From the NCBI RefSeq assembly GCF_963676475.1, contig NZ_OY781106.1:1364001-1428000 (forward strand): a DNA stretch of 64,000 nucleotides. Direction: 5' to 3'. Below the pieces are notes generated by a model, which worked only from the letters and a program-made list of their open reading frames with translations, did not search any database and was not told the origin of the DNA. The translations under genes and the position numbers were made by a program. Positions 37,247 to 46,460 of the stretch are shown one piece after another. Origin of the DNA: an uncultured Celeribacter sp. (GTDB taxonomy: Bacteria > Pseudomonadota > Alphaproteobacteria > Rhodobacterales > Rhodobacteraceae). Position 1 is the stretch's first letter, and every line of letters begins with the position of its first letter.

Positions 37247-37318
37247 GGGCGTCCTCATTGTATTTGTCTTGCCGGGGTTTTATCCCGAGAGCACCCACAA
37301 GGACAGGAGCGATTTCAC

Positions 37319-38083
37319 ATGATCCCCCGTTTCAAGCCGCGTTTCCAACCTGTGCCCGGCGATGTCGTCACGGCACTGGCCCTTTTGACTCGCATTCCGG
37401 TCCGCGCCGGGTTCTCGCGCACGGCGGAGGCGACATGGGCTTTCCCTCTCGCGGGGCTGGCCGTGGGGTTGATCGCGGGGGCCGTGGCCACGATTGCGGG
37501 ATGGCTGACGCTAGGGGCCGGTCTGATCGCCGGGTTCACGCTCGGCGCCTCCATCGTTGTCACCGGCGCCATGCACGAAGACGGTCTTGCGGATTGTGCC
37601 GATGGTTTTTGGGGCGGCTTTGAACGCGTACGACGTCTCGAAATCATGCGCGACAGTCGCATCGGCGCTTACGGCGTCCTTGCGCTGATCCTGTCTCTTC
37701 TGCTGCGCTTCACGGCGCTCTCGACGTTGGCGCATGAGGATGTGATCGTCACCACGGTGATTGCCAGCGCCATGCTATCGCGCGCGCCCCTGCCCTATCT
37801 CATGGCCTTGATGCCGCCCGCGCGCCACGACGGGCTGTCGGTCCAAACCGGCCGCCCGCCGCGCGACGCCGCAAGTCTTGGGGCGGTTGTGGCCTTCATG
37901 CTGTCCTGGGTCGTGGTCGGTTTCGTGCCCACAGTGCTCGCCGCCTCCGCCGTCACCGTCAGCGCCTTTGTCACGGCCCGGATCGCCAACCGCAAAATCG
38001 GCGGTCAGACCGGCGATGTCTTGGGCGCGACCCAGAGTTTGGCAGAAATCATGGCGCTTACGGTCTTTGCCACACTCGCCTGA
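37319..38083 (+). CDS. cobS: Adenosylcobinamide-GDP ribazoletransferase
   Basis: 254 residues from the ATG at 37319, with AGGAG 9 bases upstream; the frame extends far upstream only as the shadow of cobT. CobS features are DVVTALALLTRIPV at the N terminus and the acidic GAMHEDGLADCADGFWGG motif, with about six membrane helices. It joins adenosylcobinamide-GDP and alpha-ribazole to complete cobalamin in the inner membrane. Paired with divergent cobT. Confidence 0.95.
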   Translation: MIPRFKPRFQPVPGDVVTALALLTRIPVRAGFSRTAEATWAFPLAGLAVGLIAGAVATIAGWLTLGAGLIAGFTLGASIVVTGAMHEDGLADCADGFWGGFERVRRLEIMRDSRIGAYGVLALILSLLLRFTALSTLAHEDVIVTTVIASAMLSRAPLPYLMALMPPARHDGLSVQTGRPPRDAASLGAVVAFMLSWVVVGFVPTVLAASAVTVSAFVTARIANRKIGGQTGDVLGATQSLAEIMALTVFATLA

Positions 38084-38265
38084 AACGTGTACGTTCGCCT
38101 ATTTTGCACAGCATTCAGGCAGGTTTCGGCACGAAAGGTCCGGTTAACCCTACCTTTAGGGGGGAAAAATCACCCACTTTTCCCATACGGTCAAAAAAGC
38201 CTTTGTCCGATCCCCTCCACAAGCAATCCTGAGGGAACATCTCCACTCGCACCCCTCGGCTCGCC

Positions 38266-39978
38266 ATGAACCAGACCCGATTTCCTTCGACAGACGATAT
38301 TCTCTCTGCGCTCTATGACGTGGCGCTGGCGCCGGAATGTTATGCCCGGCTCTTACCGCTCATGGATCGGGAGGCGATGCCTGCGGGAGTGTCCGAAAGC
38401 TATCTACTGACCCATTTTCATCGGGCCGAGGAAATTCTTGCACGCAGTCTCACGGCGCCGGACCAACAGGACATTGATGTGCTGATGGCCCGGTTTTCGC
38501 AATCCACCGCCATTCTGGTCGACGCGCGGCTCACCGTTCTGGCGGCGAATGGCCCGGCAGAACAGCTTTTCGGCGTTCGGGTCGGGGCGGCTTTGTCCAA
38601 CGCCGAACTGCCCGAGGACACGCGAGACACGTTGATCGCCCAGGTTAACAAGCGTCTCGCACATCGCAATTCCGCCTCTGGGGCTGCGGATACGCTTTTG
38701 GAATTGCACAAAGACGCGCAGTCGCGACCGACGCTTTTGAAGCTCCATAAGGACAGATTGGCAAAAATCGGACCCGTGGTTCTGATCCTGTCGTCGGACC
38801 TGATCTGGCCGGAGGGGTTCGACAGCGTCCTGACCACCGCCTTCGCACTGACCCCTGCCGAAATTGCCGTGATCCGACGTTTGATCCGGTCCGAAAACAT
38901 TCAGGAAATCGCGGCGGCGCGCGGGCGTTCCGTCGATACCATCCGCACTCAGGTCAAAACCATTCTGAACAAAACCGACACCCGCTCTCAGGCCGAATTG
39001 ATCCGCATCGTTCTGATGATGATGCATATCGCGACGGGCACGGGTGAACAGACGATCCCCGACTCGCAGCCAGAGACGACTGAAGAGATCCAATGGCAGA
39101 GATTTTCCCTAAGGGACGGGCGTCGTTTGGACTATCGCATCTTTGGCGCTCCCGATGGGAGCCCGGTCATGGTCTGGCCCATGGATTACGGGTTTACGCG
39201 TTGGCCCAAGCGCGCCGAAGACCAGGCGCGGGCTCTGGGGCTTCGTGTGATCCTGCCGCTTAGGGGCGGCTATGGTCCCTCGGACAGCCCGCCTGCGCAT
39301 GGGCCGCTCTCCGAACACTACGCTTGCGATATGGCCGAACTGATGAGCCATCTCAAGATCGAGGCCTGCCCGCATCTTGCGCTCGGCGTGGATGTGATGT
39401 TCGTGGCACGCTTTGCCACGCTATTCCCGCATCTGGTCTCCTCCTTGGTCGGCTGCGGCGCGGTTTTTCCGGTGACCGAACCCAATCAAATCGCCTGCAT
39501 GGACAAATGGCATCGCATGATTTTGGCCACGGCACGTCATACGCCCCGCCTCTTGCCCTTTTTGATCAAGGCCGGATTCGCGCTGGCGCAAAAGGCCGGG
39601 AAAGATGCGTTCATCCGCAATATCTTTGCCGATGCCCCCGGCGATCTCGCGCTTCTGGACGATGCGCAAACGCGTGAGGCCCTGCTCAACGGCAGTCACT
39701 TCACCCTGTCGAAGGACTATAATGCAGCAGAGATTTTCACCCGCACCACGATTGAGCAAATGACATGGGACTGGTCAGAGGAGCTTCATGCGCTGGCACA
39801 GCGTGTCCCGGTTCATTTCCTGCAAGGTGCCGAGGACACGGAAGTCCCGGCCGACATGCTGGCCCAGCATGCTCTGCGCTACCCGGACATCGACATGCAA
39901 CTCTGTGCCGATGCCGGACGGCTCGTGTTCTTTCGGGTCTGGGACAAAGCTCTGGGGCTCTTGAAAGACTTGAGCTAA
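38266..39978 (+). CDS. LuxR-type regulator fused to a degenerate alpha/beta hydrolase domain
   Basis: 570 residues in three parts: a PAS-like sensor region (about 60-185, with AILVDARLTVLAANGPAEQLFG), a LuxR-type helix-turn-helix (about 195-250, LTPAEIAVIRRLIRSENIQE and SVDTIRTQVKTIL), and a C-terminal alpha/beta hydrolase-like domain (about 285-570). The nucleophile elbow reads LGVDVM instead of G-x-S-x-G, and the region expected to hold the catalytic His reads DAGRLVFF, so the hydrolase part is probably non-enzymatic and may sense a ligand. The stop codon TAA is the first three bases of a palindromic repeat element. Confidence 0.8.
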   Translation: MNQTRFPSTDDILSALYDVALAPECYARLLPLMDREAMPAGVSESYLLTHFHRAEEILARSLTAPDQQDIDVLMARFSQSTAILVDARLTVLAANGPAEQLFGVRVGAALSNAELPEDTRDTLIAQVNKRLAHRNSASGAADTLLELHKDAQSRPTLLKLHKDRLAKIGPVVLILSSDLIWPEGFDSVLTTAFALTPAEIAVIRRLIRSENIQEIAAARGRSVDTIRTQVKTILNKTDTRSQAELIRIVLMMMHIATGTGEQTIPDSQPETTEEIQWQRFSLRDGRRLDYRIFGAPDGSPVMVWPMDYGFTRWPKRAEDQARALGLRVILPLRGGYGPSDSPPAHGPLSEHYACDMAELMSHLKIEACPHLALGVDVMFVARFATLFPHLVSSLVGCGAVFPVTEPNQIACMDKWHRMILATARHTPRLLPFLIKAGFALAQKAGKDAFIRNIFADAPGDLALLDDAQTREALLNGSHFTLSKDYNAAEIFTRTTIEQMTWDWSEELHALAQRVPVHFLQGAEDTEVPADMLAQHALRYPDIDMQLCADAGRLVFFRVWDKALGLLKDLS

Positions 39979-40092
39979 AGCGTTTCGAGTTTAACCTGAT
40001 TTACCAGATAAAGTTGAAACGCGCGCTCCGCTTGAACGTCGTACAGCGTTTCTGCTCAAACCTTGTATCAGGTTTAAGTAGAAACGCTTTAA
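39976..40092. repeat. Nested palindromic element, copy A
   Basis: The outer arms TAAAGCGTTTC (39976) and GAAACGCTTTAA (to 40092) are inverted, and 24-base arms match with few differences. Inside are a second inverted pair, GAAACGC (40016) and GCGTTTC (40046). Length about 117 bases. The same architecture with different arm sequence occurs at 52059-52174. The element begins at the stop codon of the LuxR/hydrolase gene. It carries no gene and looks like a REP/MITE-type dispersed element. Confidence 0.7.
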
Positions 40093-40191
40093 TACATCAT
40101 TTTTCCACCCCTTTACCCCATTTGGGGAATGTGCCTCGCCCTGCCGTTTTCTAAAACACAGAGGCCGGTTGCGCGGCACAGGGAAAGGTTA

Positions 40192-40533
40192 ATGAGTATG
40201 TTCGAGTTTGATGTGACATTCCTGTGTCGCGCAATCGGCATCGCGGGCAGCGTCATCTATGTTGGCGGCTTCGCAGCGCTCCAGATGCATTGGATCGAGA
40301 GCAAAGGTCTGATCTATTCGCTGAGCAAAATATTGGGTGCACTCTTTATTCTGGTCAGTCTGATCGTGGATTTCAATCTGGCTGCGGCGCTCACTCAGTG
40401 CTGTTTTCTCGGCTTCGGCCTGGTCGGCCTGATCCTGCGCCTAAGATCTCGTATGACTCCTGACCACGCGAGATCTGGATGGGCGGGCACTTCAAAGTCT
40501 CTTTGGAGTGACGTCGGTGGGACCGAGGCCTGA
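40192..40533 (+). CDS. CBU_0592-like small membrane protein
   Basis: 113 residues from the ATG at 40192, with AAAGG 5 bases upstream; the frame extends to 40129 without support. Three membrane helices (AIGIAGSVIYVGGFAALQM, LSKILGALFILVSLIVDF, ALTQCCFLGFGLVGLILRL) match the CBU_0592 family of small membrane proteins with unknown function. The C-terminal 30 residues are polar. A hairpin terminator follows at 40648. Confidence 0.75.
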   Translation: MSMFEFDVTFLCRAIGIAGSVIYVGGFAALQMHWIESKGLIYSLSKILGALFILVSLIVDFNLAAALTQCCFLGFGLVGLILRLRSRMTPDHARSGWAGTSKSLWSDVGGTEA

Positions 40534-40647
40534 GCGAGGCCTGAGGTTCGTCGGCCCACTGACATCGCAGCACACTTCAAAACAGTGGCCCTGACGTTTT
40601 GAGGTGACTGCACTCTGACCGGGCCGGTGTGCCTGCGCGTCAGAAGA

Positions 40648-40682
40648 AACGCTGTCTCCTTTCGGGACAGCGTTTTCTTTTG
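40648..40682 (+). terminator. Rho-independent terminator, plus strand
   Basis: AACGCTGTC and GACAGCGTT form a perfect 9-bp stem across a TCCTTTCGG loop, followed by TTCTTTT. It would end the transcript of the small membrane protein gene. Confidence 0.7.
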
Positions 40683-40708
40683 CGCCCTTCCAAAAAGAAA
40701 ACCGCCAC

Positions 40709-40743
40709 AAAAAAACCGCCGGTAAGGTCTCCCTCCCGGCGGT
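40709..40743 (-). terminator. Rho-independent terminator downstream of carD
   Basis: On the minus strand ACCGCCGGG pairs with CCGGCGGT and is followed by a run of seven T. It lies 28 bases after the carD stop. Confidence 0.8.
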
Positions 40744-40770
40744 CTTCATTGTCGCTGAAATACTCAAAGA

Positions 40771-41280
40771 TCAGGCGGCGCGGCTCACAAGCACATCGCT
40801 GACTTTCTTCTGCGCATCCGCCTCGTCGGAGCCGGACACGGCGGCCACTTCGCGGGTCAGACGATCCAGAGCCGCTTCATAAAGCTGACGCTCGGAATAG
40901 CTCTGTTCGCGCTGGTCGTCAGTGCGGTGCAGGTCGCGCACCACTTCGGCGATGGCGATCAGATCGCCGGAGTTGATCTTTTGCTCATACTCCTGCGCGC
41001 GGCGGGACCACATGGCGCGTTTGACCTTGGCCTTGCCTTTCAGGGTCTTCATCGCGTCCTGAATCAGTTCTGGCGAGGACAGCGACCGCAGGCCGGATTC
41101 GACCGCCTTGTTGGTCGGAACGCGCAGCGTCATCTTGTCTTTTTCAAAGGCGATGACGAAAAGTTCAAGGGACATGCCCGCGATTTCCTGTTCTTCGATC
41201 GACATGATCTGACCGACACCATGGGCCGGGTAAACAACATAATCGTTGGGGCGGAATTCGGATTTCTTGGTCTTGCTCAT
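40771..41280 (-). CDS. carD: CarD family transcriptional regulator
   Basis: 169 residues. The N-terminal RNA polymerase-interacting Tudor-like domain starts FRPNDYVVYPAHGVGQIMSIEEQEI, and the C-terminal part is helical with AMWSRRAQEYEQKINSGD, the CarD DNA-contacting region. CarD binds RNA polymerase beta and stabilises open promoter complexes, in alphaproteobacteria often at rRNA and growth-related promoters. It is monocistronic here, with its own terminator. Confidence 0.95.
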   Translation of the reverse strand: MSKTKKSEFRPNDYVVYPAHGVGQIMSIEEQEIAGMSLELFVIAFEKDKMTLRVPTNKAVESGLRSLSSPELIQDAMKTLKGKAKVKRAMWSRRAQEYEQKINSGDLIAIAEVVRDLHRTDDQREQSYSERQLYEAALDRLTREVAAVSGSDEADAQKKVSDVLVSRAA

Positions 41281-41626
41281 TTGCAGGTTTTTTCCTCAGA
41301 CGGGACCGTTGGCACCACCTTTTCGGCCGCATCGCGCTTTCGCTCTCGCCCCGGATCGCATAAGGCACGGGCACACACAAAAGCCCGAAACCAATCTGTG
41401 ACGTTTCCCCTGCCGGAATGGCGTCAGGGGCCGGATTTAGGCGCGAAAAACTCAATCCCCATAAAAGCACAGCTCAGGGGGTTGAGGTCGATATGTCCTA
41501 ACGTGGTTGCATGATCATAGCACAAAAAACGCCCCAAAGAAAGCACAGCGCAAGAAACGGGCCGTAAGAGCCCCCCGTTTTCAGGGGGTTACCTGTGAAT
41601 CAAGGACTTATAGAGCGCTCTGCATA

Positions 41627-41657
41627 TAAAAAGGGCCCTGAATAGCGGGACCCTTTG
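41627..41657 (-). terminator. Rho-independent terminator downstream of fdxA
   Basis: On the minus strand AAAGGGTCCC pairs with GGGCCCTTT across a short loop and ends in TTTTTAT. It lies about 40 bases after the fdxA stop. The rest of the 41281-41697 gap holds no recognisable gene and should contain the carD promoter. Confidence 0.75.
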
Positions 41658-41697
41658 AAACGCGAATCATACAGCTGATTCGATCAGAATCGAAAGC

Positions 41698-42036
41698 TCA
41701 GGACCCCTCGCCCGGCGCCTCGGAGAAATATTTCTCCAGCTTGCCCTCTTCGCCGTCCTTGTCCTCGTACCCCGGCATCGGGTCTTTCTTTTCAAGAATC
41801 ACAGGCCAGGCTTCGGCATATTTGCGGTTCAGTTCGACCCATTTCTCCATGTCCGGCTCGGTGTCCGGGCGGATCGCGTCGGCCGGGCATTCCGGTTCAC
41901 AGACGCCACAGTCGATGCATTCGTCAGGATGGATCACCAGCATATTCTCCCCCTCGTAGAAACAATCCACGGGGCAGACTTCGACACAGTCGGTGTATTT
42001 ACAGGCGATGCAGTTATCAATCACGACGTAGGTCAT
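41698..42036 (-). CDS. fdxA: 7Fe ferredoxin FdxA
   Basis: 112 residues. The N-terminal cluster motifs are NCIACKYTDCVEVCPVDCF (3Fe-4S ligands plus part of the second cluster) and ECIDCGVCEPECPADAI (4Fe-4S ligands), followed by an alphaproteobacterial C-terminal extension with KWVELNRKYAEAWP. It is a cytoplasmic electron carrier, essential in some relatives, with an uncertain partner. It sits between carD and the S4/helicase genes. Confidence 0.96.
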   Translation of the reverse strand: MTYVVIDNCIACKYTDCVEVCPVDCFYEGENMLVIHPDECIDCGVCEPECPADAIRPDTEPDMEKWVELNRKYAEAWPVILEKKDPMPGYEDKDGEEGKLEKYFSEAPGEGS

Positions 42037-42089
42037 TGCGGCTCATCCAAATCTGATCATTTGCGCCTTTGCTAGCTCCAAGCGCGCGA

Positions 42090-42470
42090 TCAATCAAGCA
42101 TGTCAGGGCGCGAAAGGTCCGTCATGCGACGATCTTTCTTTGTGGGACGACCTTTTCCCTCGAACCGTGGCACAGGCGGAACAGGGTCCTTCGAGACCAC
42201 GGGCGGGCTGAGGTCTTCAAAGAGGGTTTGCGCCTCGGGGGCCGGGCCACGGCGGGTGCCACAGGCCATGATCTTGATCACCCGGATGTGGCGTGCCTGC
42301 GGGAAGGTCAGAACATCGCCCTCGCCCACAGAGGTCGAAGCCTTTGACACCTTGTTGGAATTGACCCGCACATGCCCAGCCGTCACGGTCTTGGCCGCCA
42401 GCCCGCGGGTTTTGAAAAAGCGGGCATACCACAGCCACTTGTCGAGACGAATGGTCTCCCGCTTTTCCAT
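42090..42470 (-). CDS. S4 domain RNA-binding protein (Hsp15-like)
   Basis: 126 residues. The S4 fold is clear in IRLDKWLWYARFFKTRGLAAK and GHVRVNSNKVSKAS. E. coli Hsp15 (HslR) binds stalled 50S subunits carrying nascent chains; a ribosome-rescue role is inferred here. The start ATG directly abuts the helicase stop codon, so the two are cotranscribed. The C-terminal 30 residues are basic and proline-rich. Confidence 0.88.
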   Translation of the reverse strand: MEKRETIRLDKWLWYARFFKTRGLAAKTVTAGHVRVNSNKVSKASTSVGEGDVLTFPQARHIRVIKIMACGTRRGPAPEAQTLFEDLSPPVVSKDPVPPVPRFEGKGRPTKKDRRMTDLSRPDMLD

Positions 42471-45461
42471 TTACTTCTTGTCCTTGAGCCCCATCAGCGC
42501 GGCGGCGAAGGGGTTGTCCGGGTCGATCTGCTTTTCCTTGCGCGGCGGTTTGGCGGAGAAAGTTTTCGGCTGGTTGCCGCCCTTTCCACCATCACGGCCC
42601 CCGTCACGACGCGGCTTGCCACCTTTTTTGCCCTGCGGTTTGCCGCCACCCTTCTTGCCCTGCGGACGATCCCCGCCCTCACGGCGCGGACCACGGCCAG
42701 CGTTGCGGTTGCCACCACGATTGCCACCCCAGGTGAAGGTGTAGAACACCTCCTTCTCGGCACCGGCGAGTGCGGCATCGGCGGCCTCACCCTCGGGCAC
42801 TTCGCCTTCGGCATATTGCGCGGCTTCGTCTTCCGAGGCCACAGGCTCCGCGATCTCGGCAGAGGGGGCTTCGCCCTCATCCGGAAGGTTCACGGCCACA
42901 CCTGAGAGATCGGCGGCCTCTTCAGCTTTCGCCTCTTCGGTGATCGCACCCGGCTCGATCGCATCCGGCAGACCTTTGTCGAACACCGGCGTGTCGGCGT
43001 TTTCGTCGCCCTCATGCACAGGCGGCACGATGTCTTCATGCGCCACGCCCTCGTCGGTCGGGATGACCTGATCGACGGCTTTCACCTTGGTCCGCTCCCC
43101 TTGCTCGGCCTTGTAGCCCATGCCGCCCATCAGGTCGGCGAATTGCTCCAAGGTCATGCCGGTGATCGACAGCATATCCGGGTTGGCCTCAAAACCGCCA
43201 CGGCTGTCCTGACTGCGCAGCAGATCGGCGAGACGTTCCAGCATATCAATGCGGATCGCGCGCTGACCGGAGAGGCGATAGCCGGACATGGCATAATAGC
43301 CTTCGGGGGCGTCCACCACGGCGGGGATGGTCACCAGACCCGGCGGCGGGCTGTCGGGGAAGACATCGAATTTCGCGTTCAACGCCCACAACAAAAGACG
43401 CAAACGCGTCGGTGCCGGTTTCAGCAAAAGCGGCATGAAGATCGTGTACTGACCGAAGCGCACACCATGTTTGCGCAGCGCGCCACGGGCGTCCTGATCC
43501 AGCTCTTTGACCTCTTGCGCGATCTGCTCGCGCGGGATCACGCCGAGGTTTTCGACCAGACGGAAGGCAAAGCCGCGCGCCAGACCGGTGAGGGCCTCGT
43601 CACGGGACATGTTCAACAGCGGCTCAAAAAGGGTCGCGATCTTGCGGTCGATGAAATGCTGCAACCGGCGCTGGACTTTCTCCACCACGTCTTGCGCGAC
43701 ACCGTCGTCGACAAAGGCCACAGCGCGCGGTTTGAGCGCATCGTCGCCCGGCACCAATTTGCCCACGGCGTGCTCGCCCCACATCAGGCCACCCTGTTCG
43801 GTGAAATCCATTTCCGTGTCGGGCGCGTTGTAGAACCGGTCAGCGCGCAGGCTGAACTCCGGCGCCAATGCGGCCATCGCGGCCTGGGCCAGCGTCTTGG
43901 CTTCATCGGGCGTTGCCGCCTTGTCCTGCTGAAAGCGGAACCCTTCCAGACGGCCGACGAATTCGCCTTCAACCGTCACTTCACCTTTATCGTTCACGTC
44001 GGCCACAAGGCCCTCCTTTTGCTTGAGCCGCCGAAGGAGCACGCTCGTCCGCCGGTCCACAAATCTTTGCGTCAGTGCACCATGTAATGCATCCGACAAT
44101 CGGTCTTCTACAGCGCGGGTCGCGCCGCGCCAATGGCTTTCGTCATCGACCCAGTTTTCACGCTGCGCAACATAGGTCCAAGTGCGAATATAGGCGAGTC
44201 TTTTAGACAGAGTGTCGATATTGCCCTCGGTGCGGTCAATGCGTTTGATCTGCTGGGCCATCCAATCGTCGGGAACCCGCCCATATTCATGCAAAAACTC
44301 GAAAATCCGTTCCAAAAGTGACGTGTGTTCGCCGTGACTGATTCCCCGGAAATCGGGAATGCGGCACACATCCCACAGGAGCCGCACGTCTTTCGAACCA
44401 CGTAGACGCGGGCGCACGGATTTCAGGTCCGACAGTGTTTTCAGCGCCTGTAGGTCATCCGCCTCGCGGGCCTTGACCAAGGATGGATCATCGGGCGGCA
44501 TCTCCAAAGAGCCGATCAGCCGGTCGACCGTGCCGAATTCCAGCCGGGCGTTGCGCCAGTTGAGTTTCTTTTGCGGGGTAAAGCGATGCTCCTCGATGGC
44601 CTCGATCACCTCTTCGTCGAACGGCTCCGCCTCGCCCGTCACGCCGAACGTCCCGTCGGTTTGATAGCGCCCGGCCCGGCCCGCGATCTGGGCCAGTTCG
44701 TTGGGCATCAAGGGCCGCATCCGGCGCCCGTCGAATTTCACGGTCGAGGAAAAGGCCACATGGGTGACGTCAAGGTTGAGCCCCATGCCAATGGCATCCG
44801 TGGCGACGAGATAATCGACATCGCCGTTTTGATACATCTCGACCTGCGCGTTGCGGGTGCGGGGAGATAGCGCGCCCATGACGACCGCCGCCCCGCCCTT
44901 TTGACGGCGCAGGAGTTCTGCGATGGCATAGACATCATCCACAGAAAACCCGACAATCGCGGCTCTGGCGGGCATGCGACTTATCTTTTTCGACCCTGCG
45001 TAGGTCAGGCGGGAAAACCGGTCGCGGTGCATGAATTGCGCCTTGGGCACCAGCTGCGCAATCACAGACCGCATCGAATCCGATCCCAGAAACAGCGTCT
45101 CATGGGTGCCGCGCGCGTTCAAAAGCCGGTCGGTGAAGACATGGCCCCGCTCGGGATCGGCGCAAAGCTGAATTTCATCGACAGCGAGGAAATCCGATCC
45201 CATGCCGGTGGGCATCGCCTCGACCGTGCAGACCCAATATTGCGTGCGCGGTGGCACGATGCGCTCTTCGCCGGTCACAAGCGCCACGACCGACGGCCCG
45301 CGCGCAGCCACGATGCGGTCGTAAACCTCGCGCGCCAAAAGCCGCAAAGGCAAGCCGATGACGCCCGTGCGGTAAGACAGCATGCGCTCGATGGCGTAAT
45401 GGGTTTTGCCTGTGTTCGTGGGGCCGAGCACTGCCGTGATCCGACCGGTCATGCCTGTCAT
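42471..45461 (-). CDS. SUV3/MgpS-like superfamily 2 RNA helicase
   Basis: 996 residues. Walker A GPTNTGKTHYAIE, the DEIQ box in LAVDEIQLCADPERG, and motifs V/VI in DYLVATDAIGMGLNL and LAQIAGRAGRYQTDG show an SF2 helicase related to mitochondrial SUV3. A helical central region follows, and the last 200 residues are low complexity: first Glu/Ala-rich, then a basic Gly/Lys/Arg-rich tail likely to bind RNA. SUV3 acts with a ribonuclease in RNA turnover. It forms an operon with the S4 gene. Confidence 0.9.
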   Translation of the reverse strand: MTGMTGRITAVLGPTNTGKTHYAIERMLSYRTGVIGLPLRLLAREVYDRIVAARGPSVVALVTGEERIVPPRTQYWVCTVEAMPTGMGSDFLAVDEIQLCADPERGHVFTDRLLNARGTHETLFLGSDSMRSVIAQLVPKAQFMHRDRFSRLTYAGSKKISRMPARAAIVGFSVDDVYAIAELLRRQKGGAAVVMGALSPRTRNAQVEMYQNGDVDYLVATDAIGMGLNLDVTHVAFSSTVKFDGRRMRPLMPNELAQIAGRAGRYQTDGTFGVTGEAEPFDEEVIEAIEEHRFTPQKKLNWRNARLEFGTVDRLIGSLEMPPDDPSLVKAREADDLQALKTLSDLKSVRPRLRGSKDVRLLWDVCRIPDFRGISHGEHTSLLERIFEFLHEYGRVPDDWMAQQIKRIDRTEGNIDTLSKRLAYIRTWTYVAQRENWVDDESHWRGATRAVEDRLSDALHGALTQRFVDRRTSVLLRRLKQKEGLVADVNDKGEVTVEGEFVGRLEGFRFQQDKAATPDEAKTLAQAAMAALAPEFSLRADRFYNAPDTEMDFTEQGGLMWGEHAVGKLVPGDDALKPRAVAFVDDGVAQDVVEKVQRRLQHFIDRKIATLFEPLLNMSRDEALTGLARGFAFRLVENLGVIPREQIAQEVKELDQDARGALRKHGVRFGQYTIFMPLLLKPAPTRLRLLLWALNAKFDVFPDSPPPGLVTIPAVVDAPEGYYAMSGYRLSGQRAIRIDMLERLADLLRSQDSRGGFEANPDMLSITGMTLEQFADLMGGMGYKAEQGERTKVKAVDQVIPTDEGVAHEDIVPPVHEGDENADTPVFDKGLPDAIEPGAITEEAKAEEAADLSGVAVNLPDEGEAPSAEIAEPVASEDEAAQYAEGEVPEGEAADAALAGAEKEVFYTFTWGGNRGGNRNAGRGPRREGGDRPQGKKGGGKPQGKKGGKPRRDGGRDGGKGGNQPKTFSAKPPRKEKQIDPDNPFAAALMGLKDKK

Positions 45462-45503
45462 TGGCCCGCCATGTCCTTCGTTTTTTTGTCCTTGCCAGAG
45501 GTT

Positions 45504-46073
45504 TTAGAGCGCCGTGCCCTGAAGGACCAGTTCCAGACGCGCAATCCGATCCGACAGCCCCTGCATTTGCGGGTGAATCTTCTGGACTTGCAAGAGGACT
45601 TCCATGGCGCGGGGATTGTCGCCGATCTCCTCTAAGATCAGCGCCAGCCCCGACAGCGCCCCGAAATGACGTGGCTCACGCTCCAAAACCTGACCGATGT
45701 CGGCAATCGCGGGGCCGTAAAGCCCGGCCATAAAATAGGCGGTCGCGCGGGCGTTATAGCCTTCGGTGAACTCAGGCGCGTGATCGACCAAAGCGGTCAG
45801 ATGGCCAATCGCGCCCTGAATGTCGCCGACCTCCATCGCCGCGCGGCCTCGCTCCAAAAGCAAATCCATCGCGTCAGAGCCAGAGCGCGACAGCTCCATC
45901 GCAATTTCCTGTTCGATCTGACCGGCACCGTAAGGATCGGCCTCGGACAATTCGGCAAAAAGCGTATCAAGCCGCGCCTGATCCGCCGCAAACCCCGGCT
46001 GTCCGGCAAAAAGTAGCCAGAACAGGGCCTGATACGTAACGGCACATTTGAGAAATTGTCGCAATGCTTTCAT
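45504..46073 (-). CDS. Exported TPR-repeat protein
   Basis: 189 residues. A signal peptide (ALFWLLFAGQPGFA) is followed by about four tetratricopeptide-like helix pairs; MEVGDIQGAIGHLTALVDHAPEFTEGYNARATAYF is a good TPR match. It is likely periplasmic and involved in protein contacts; no partner can be named. It is divergent from the SCP2 gene. Confidence 0.82.
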   Translation of the reverse strand: MKALRQFLKCAVTYQALFWLLFAGQPGFAADQARLDTLFAELSEADPYGAGQIEQEIAMELSRSGSDAMDLLLERGRAAMEVGDIQGAIGHLTALVDHAPEFTEGYNARATAYFMAGLYGPAIADIGQVLEREPRHFGALSGLALILEEIGDNPRAMEVLLQVQKIHPQMQGLSDRIARLELVLQGTAL

Positions 46074-46163
46074 AACACTTTCGATAGTAGCTTTCTGACG
46101 CGGAGGTTCAAAGTCACAAATGAGTGCCTATATGCTCCGCAAAGACCAACCAAAGGAAAACCC

Positions 46164-46454
46164 ATGAGCGATCTCATCACCAAAGCCGTCGCGGCCCTGA
46201 ACGAAAAGATGGACGGCGGTTTTGACGCCGGTGTCGCGAAATTCGTGATCGAGGGCGAAGGTGCCATCGTGGTCGATTCTGACGGCGCGCGCGCCTCTGA
46301 CGACGAGGCCGATGTGACCCTGACCGCCGACGTTGAGACCTTCCAAGGCATGATCGAGGGCGATGTGAACCCGACCGCCGCCTTCATGCAGGGCAAACTG
46401 TCGGTCGATGGCGACATGGGCCTCGCGATGCAGCTTGGCTCCGTTCTGGCCTGA
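46164..46454 (+). CDS. SCP2 sterol-binding domain protein
   Basis: 96 residues from the ATG at 46164, preceded by AAAGGA. The whole protein is one SCP2-like lipid-binding domain: FVIEGEGAIVVDSDG, then DVTLTADVETFQGMIEGDVNPTAAFMQGKL, a conserved pattern. It probably binds fatty acyl or sterol-like lipids in the cytoplasm. An alpha/beta hydrolase gene starts 6 bases later. Confidence 0.92.
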   Translation: MSDLITKAVAALNEKMDGGFDAGVAKFVIEGEGAIVVDSDGARASDDEADVTLTADVETFQGMIEGDVNPTAAFMQGKLSVDGDMGLAMQLGSVLA

Positions 46455-46460
46455 TCGCAG

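Noticed and set aside
36071..37318. Long upstream extension of the cobS frame (would give 670 residues)
   Set aside because: The extension is antisense to cobT; cobS has a good start with AGGAG at 37319 and the normal family length.
37247..37318. Cobalamin riboswitch between cobT and cobS
   Set aside because: The 72-base gap is too short for a B12 riboswitch and lacks the B12 box.
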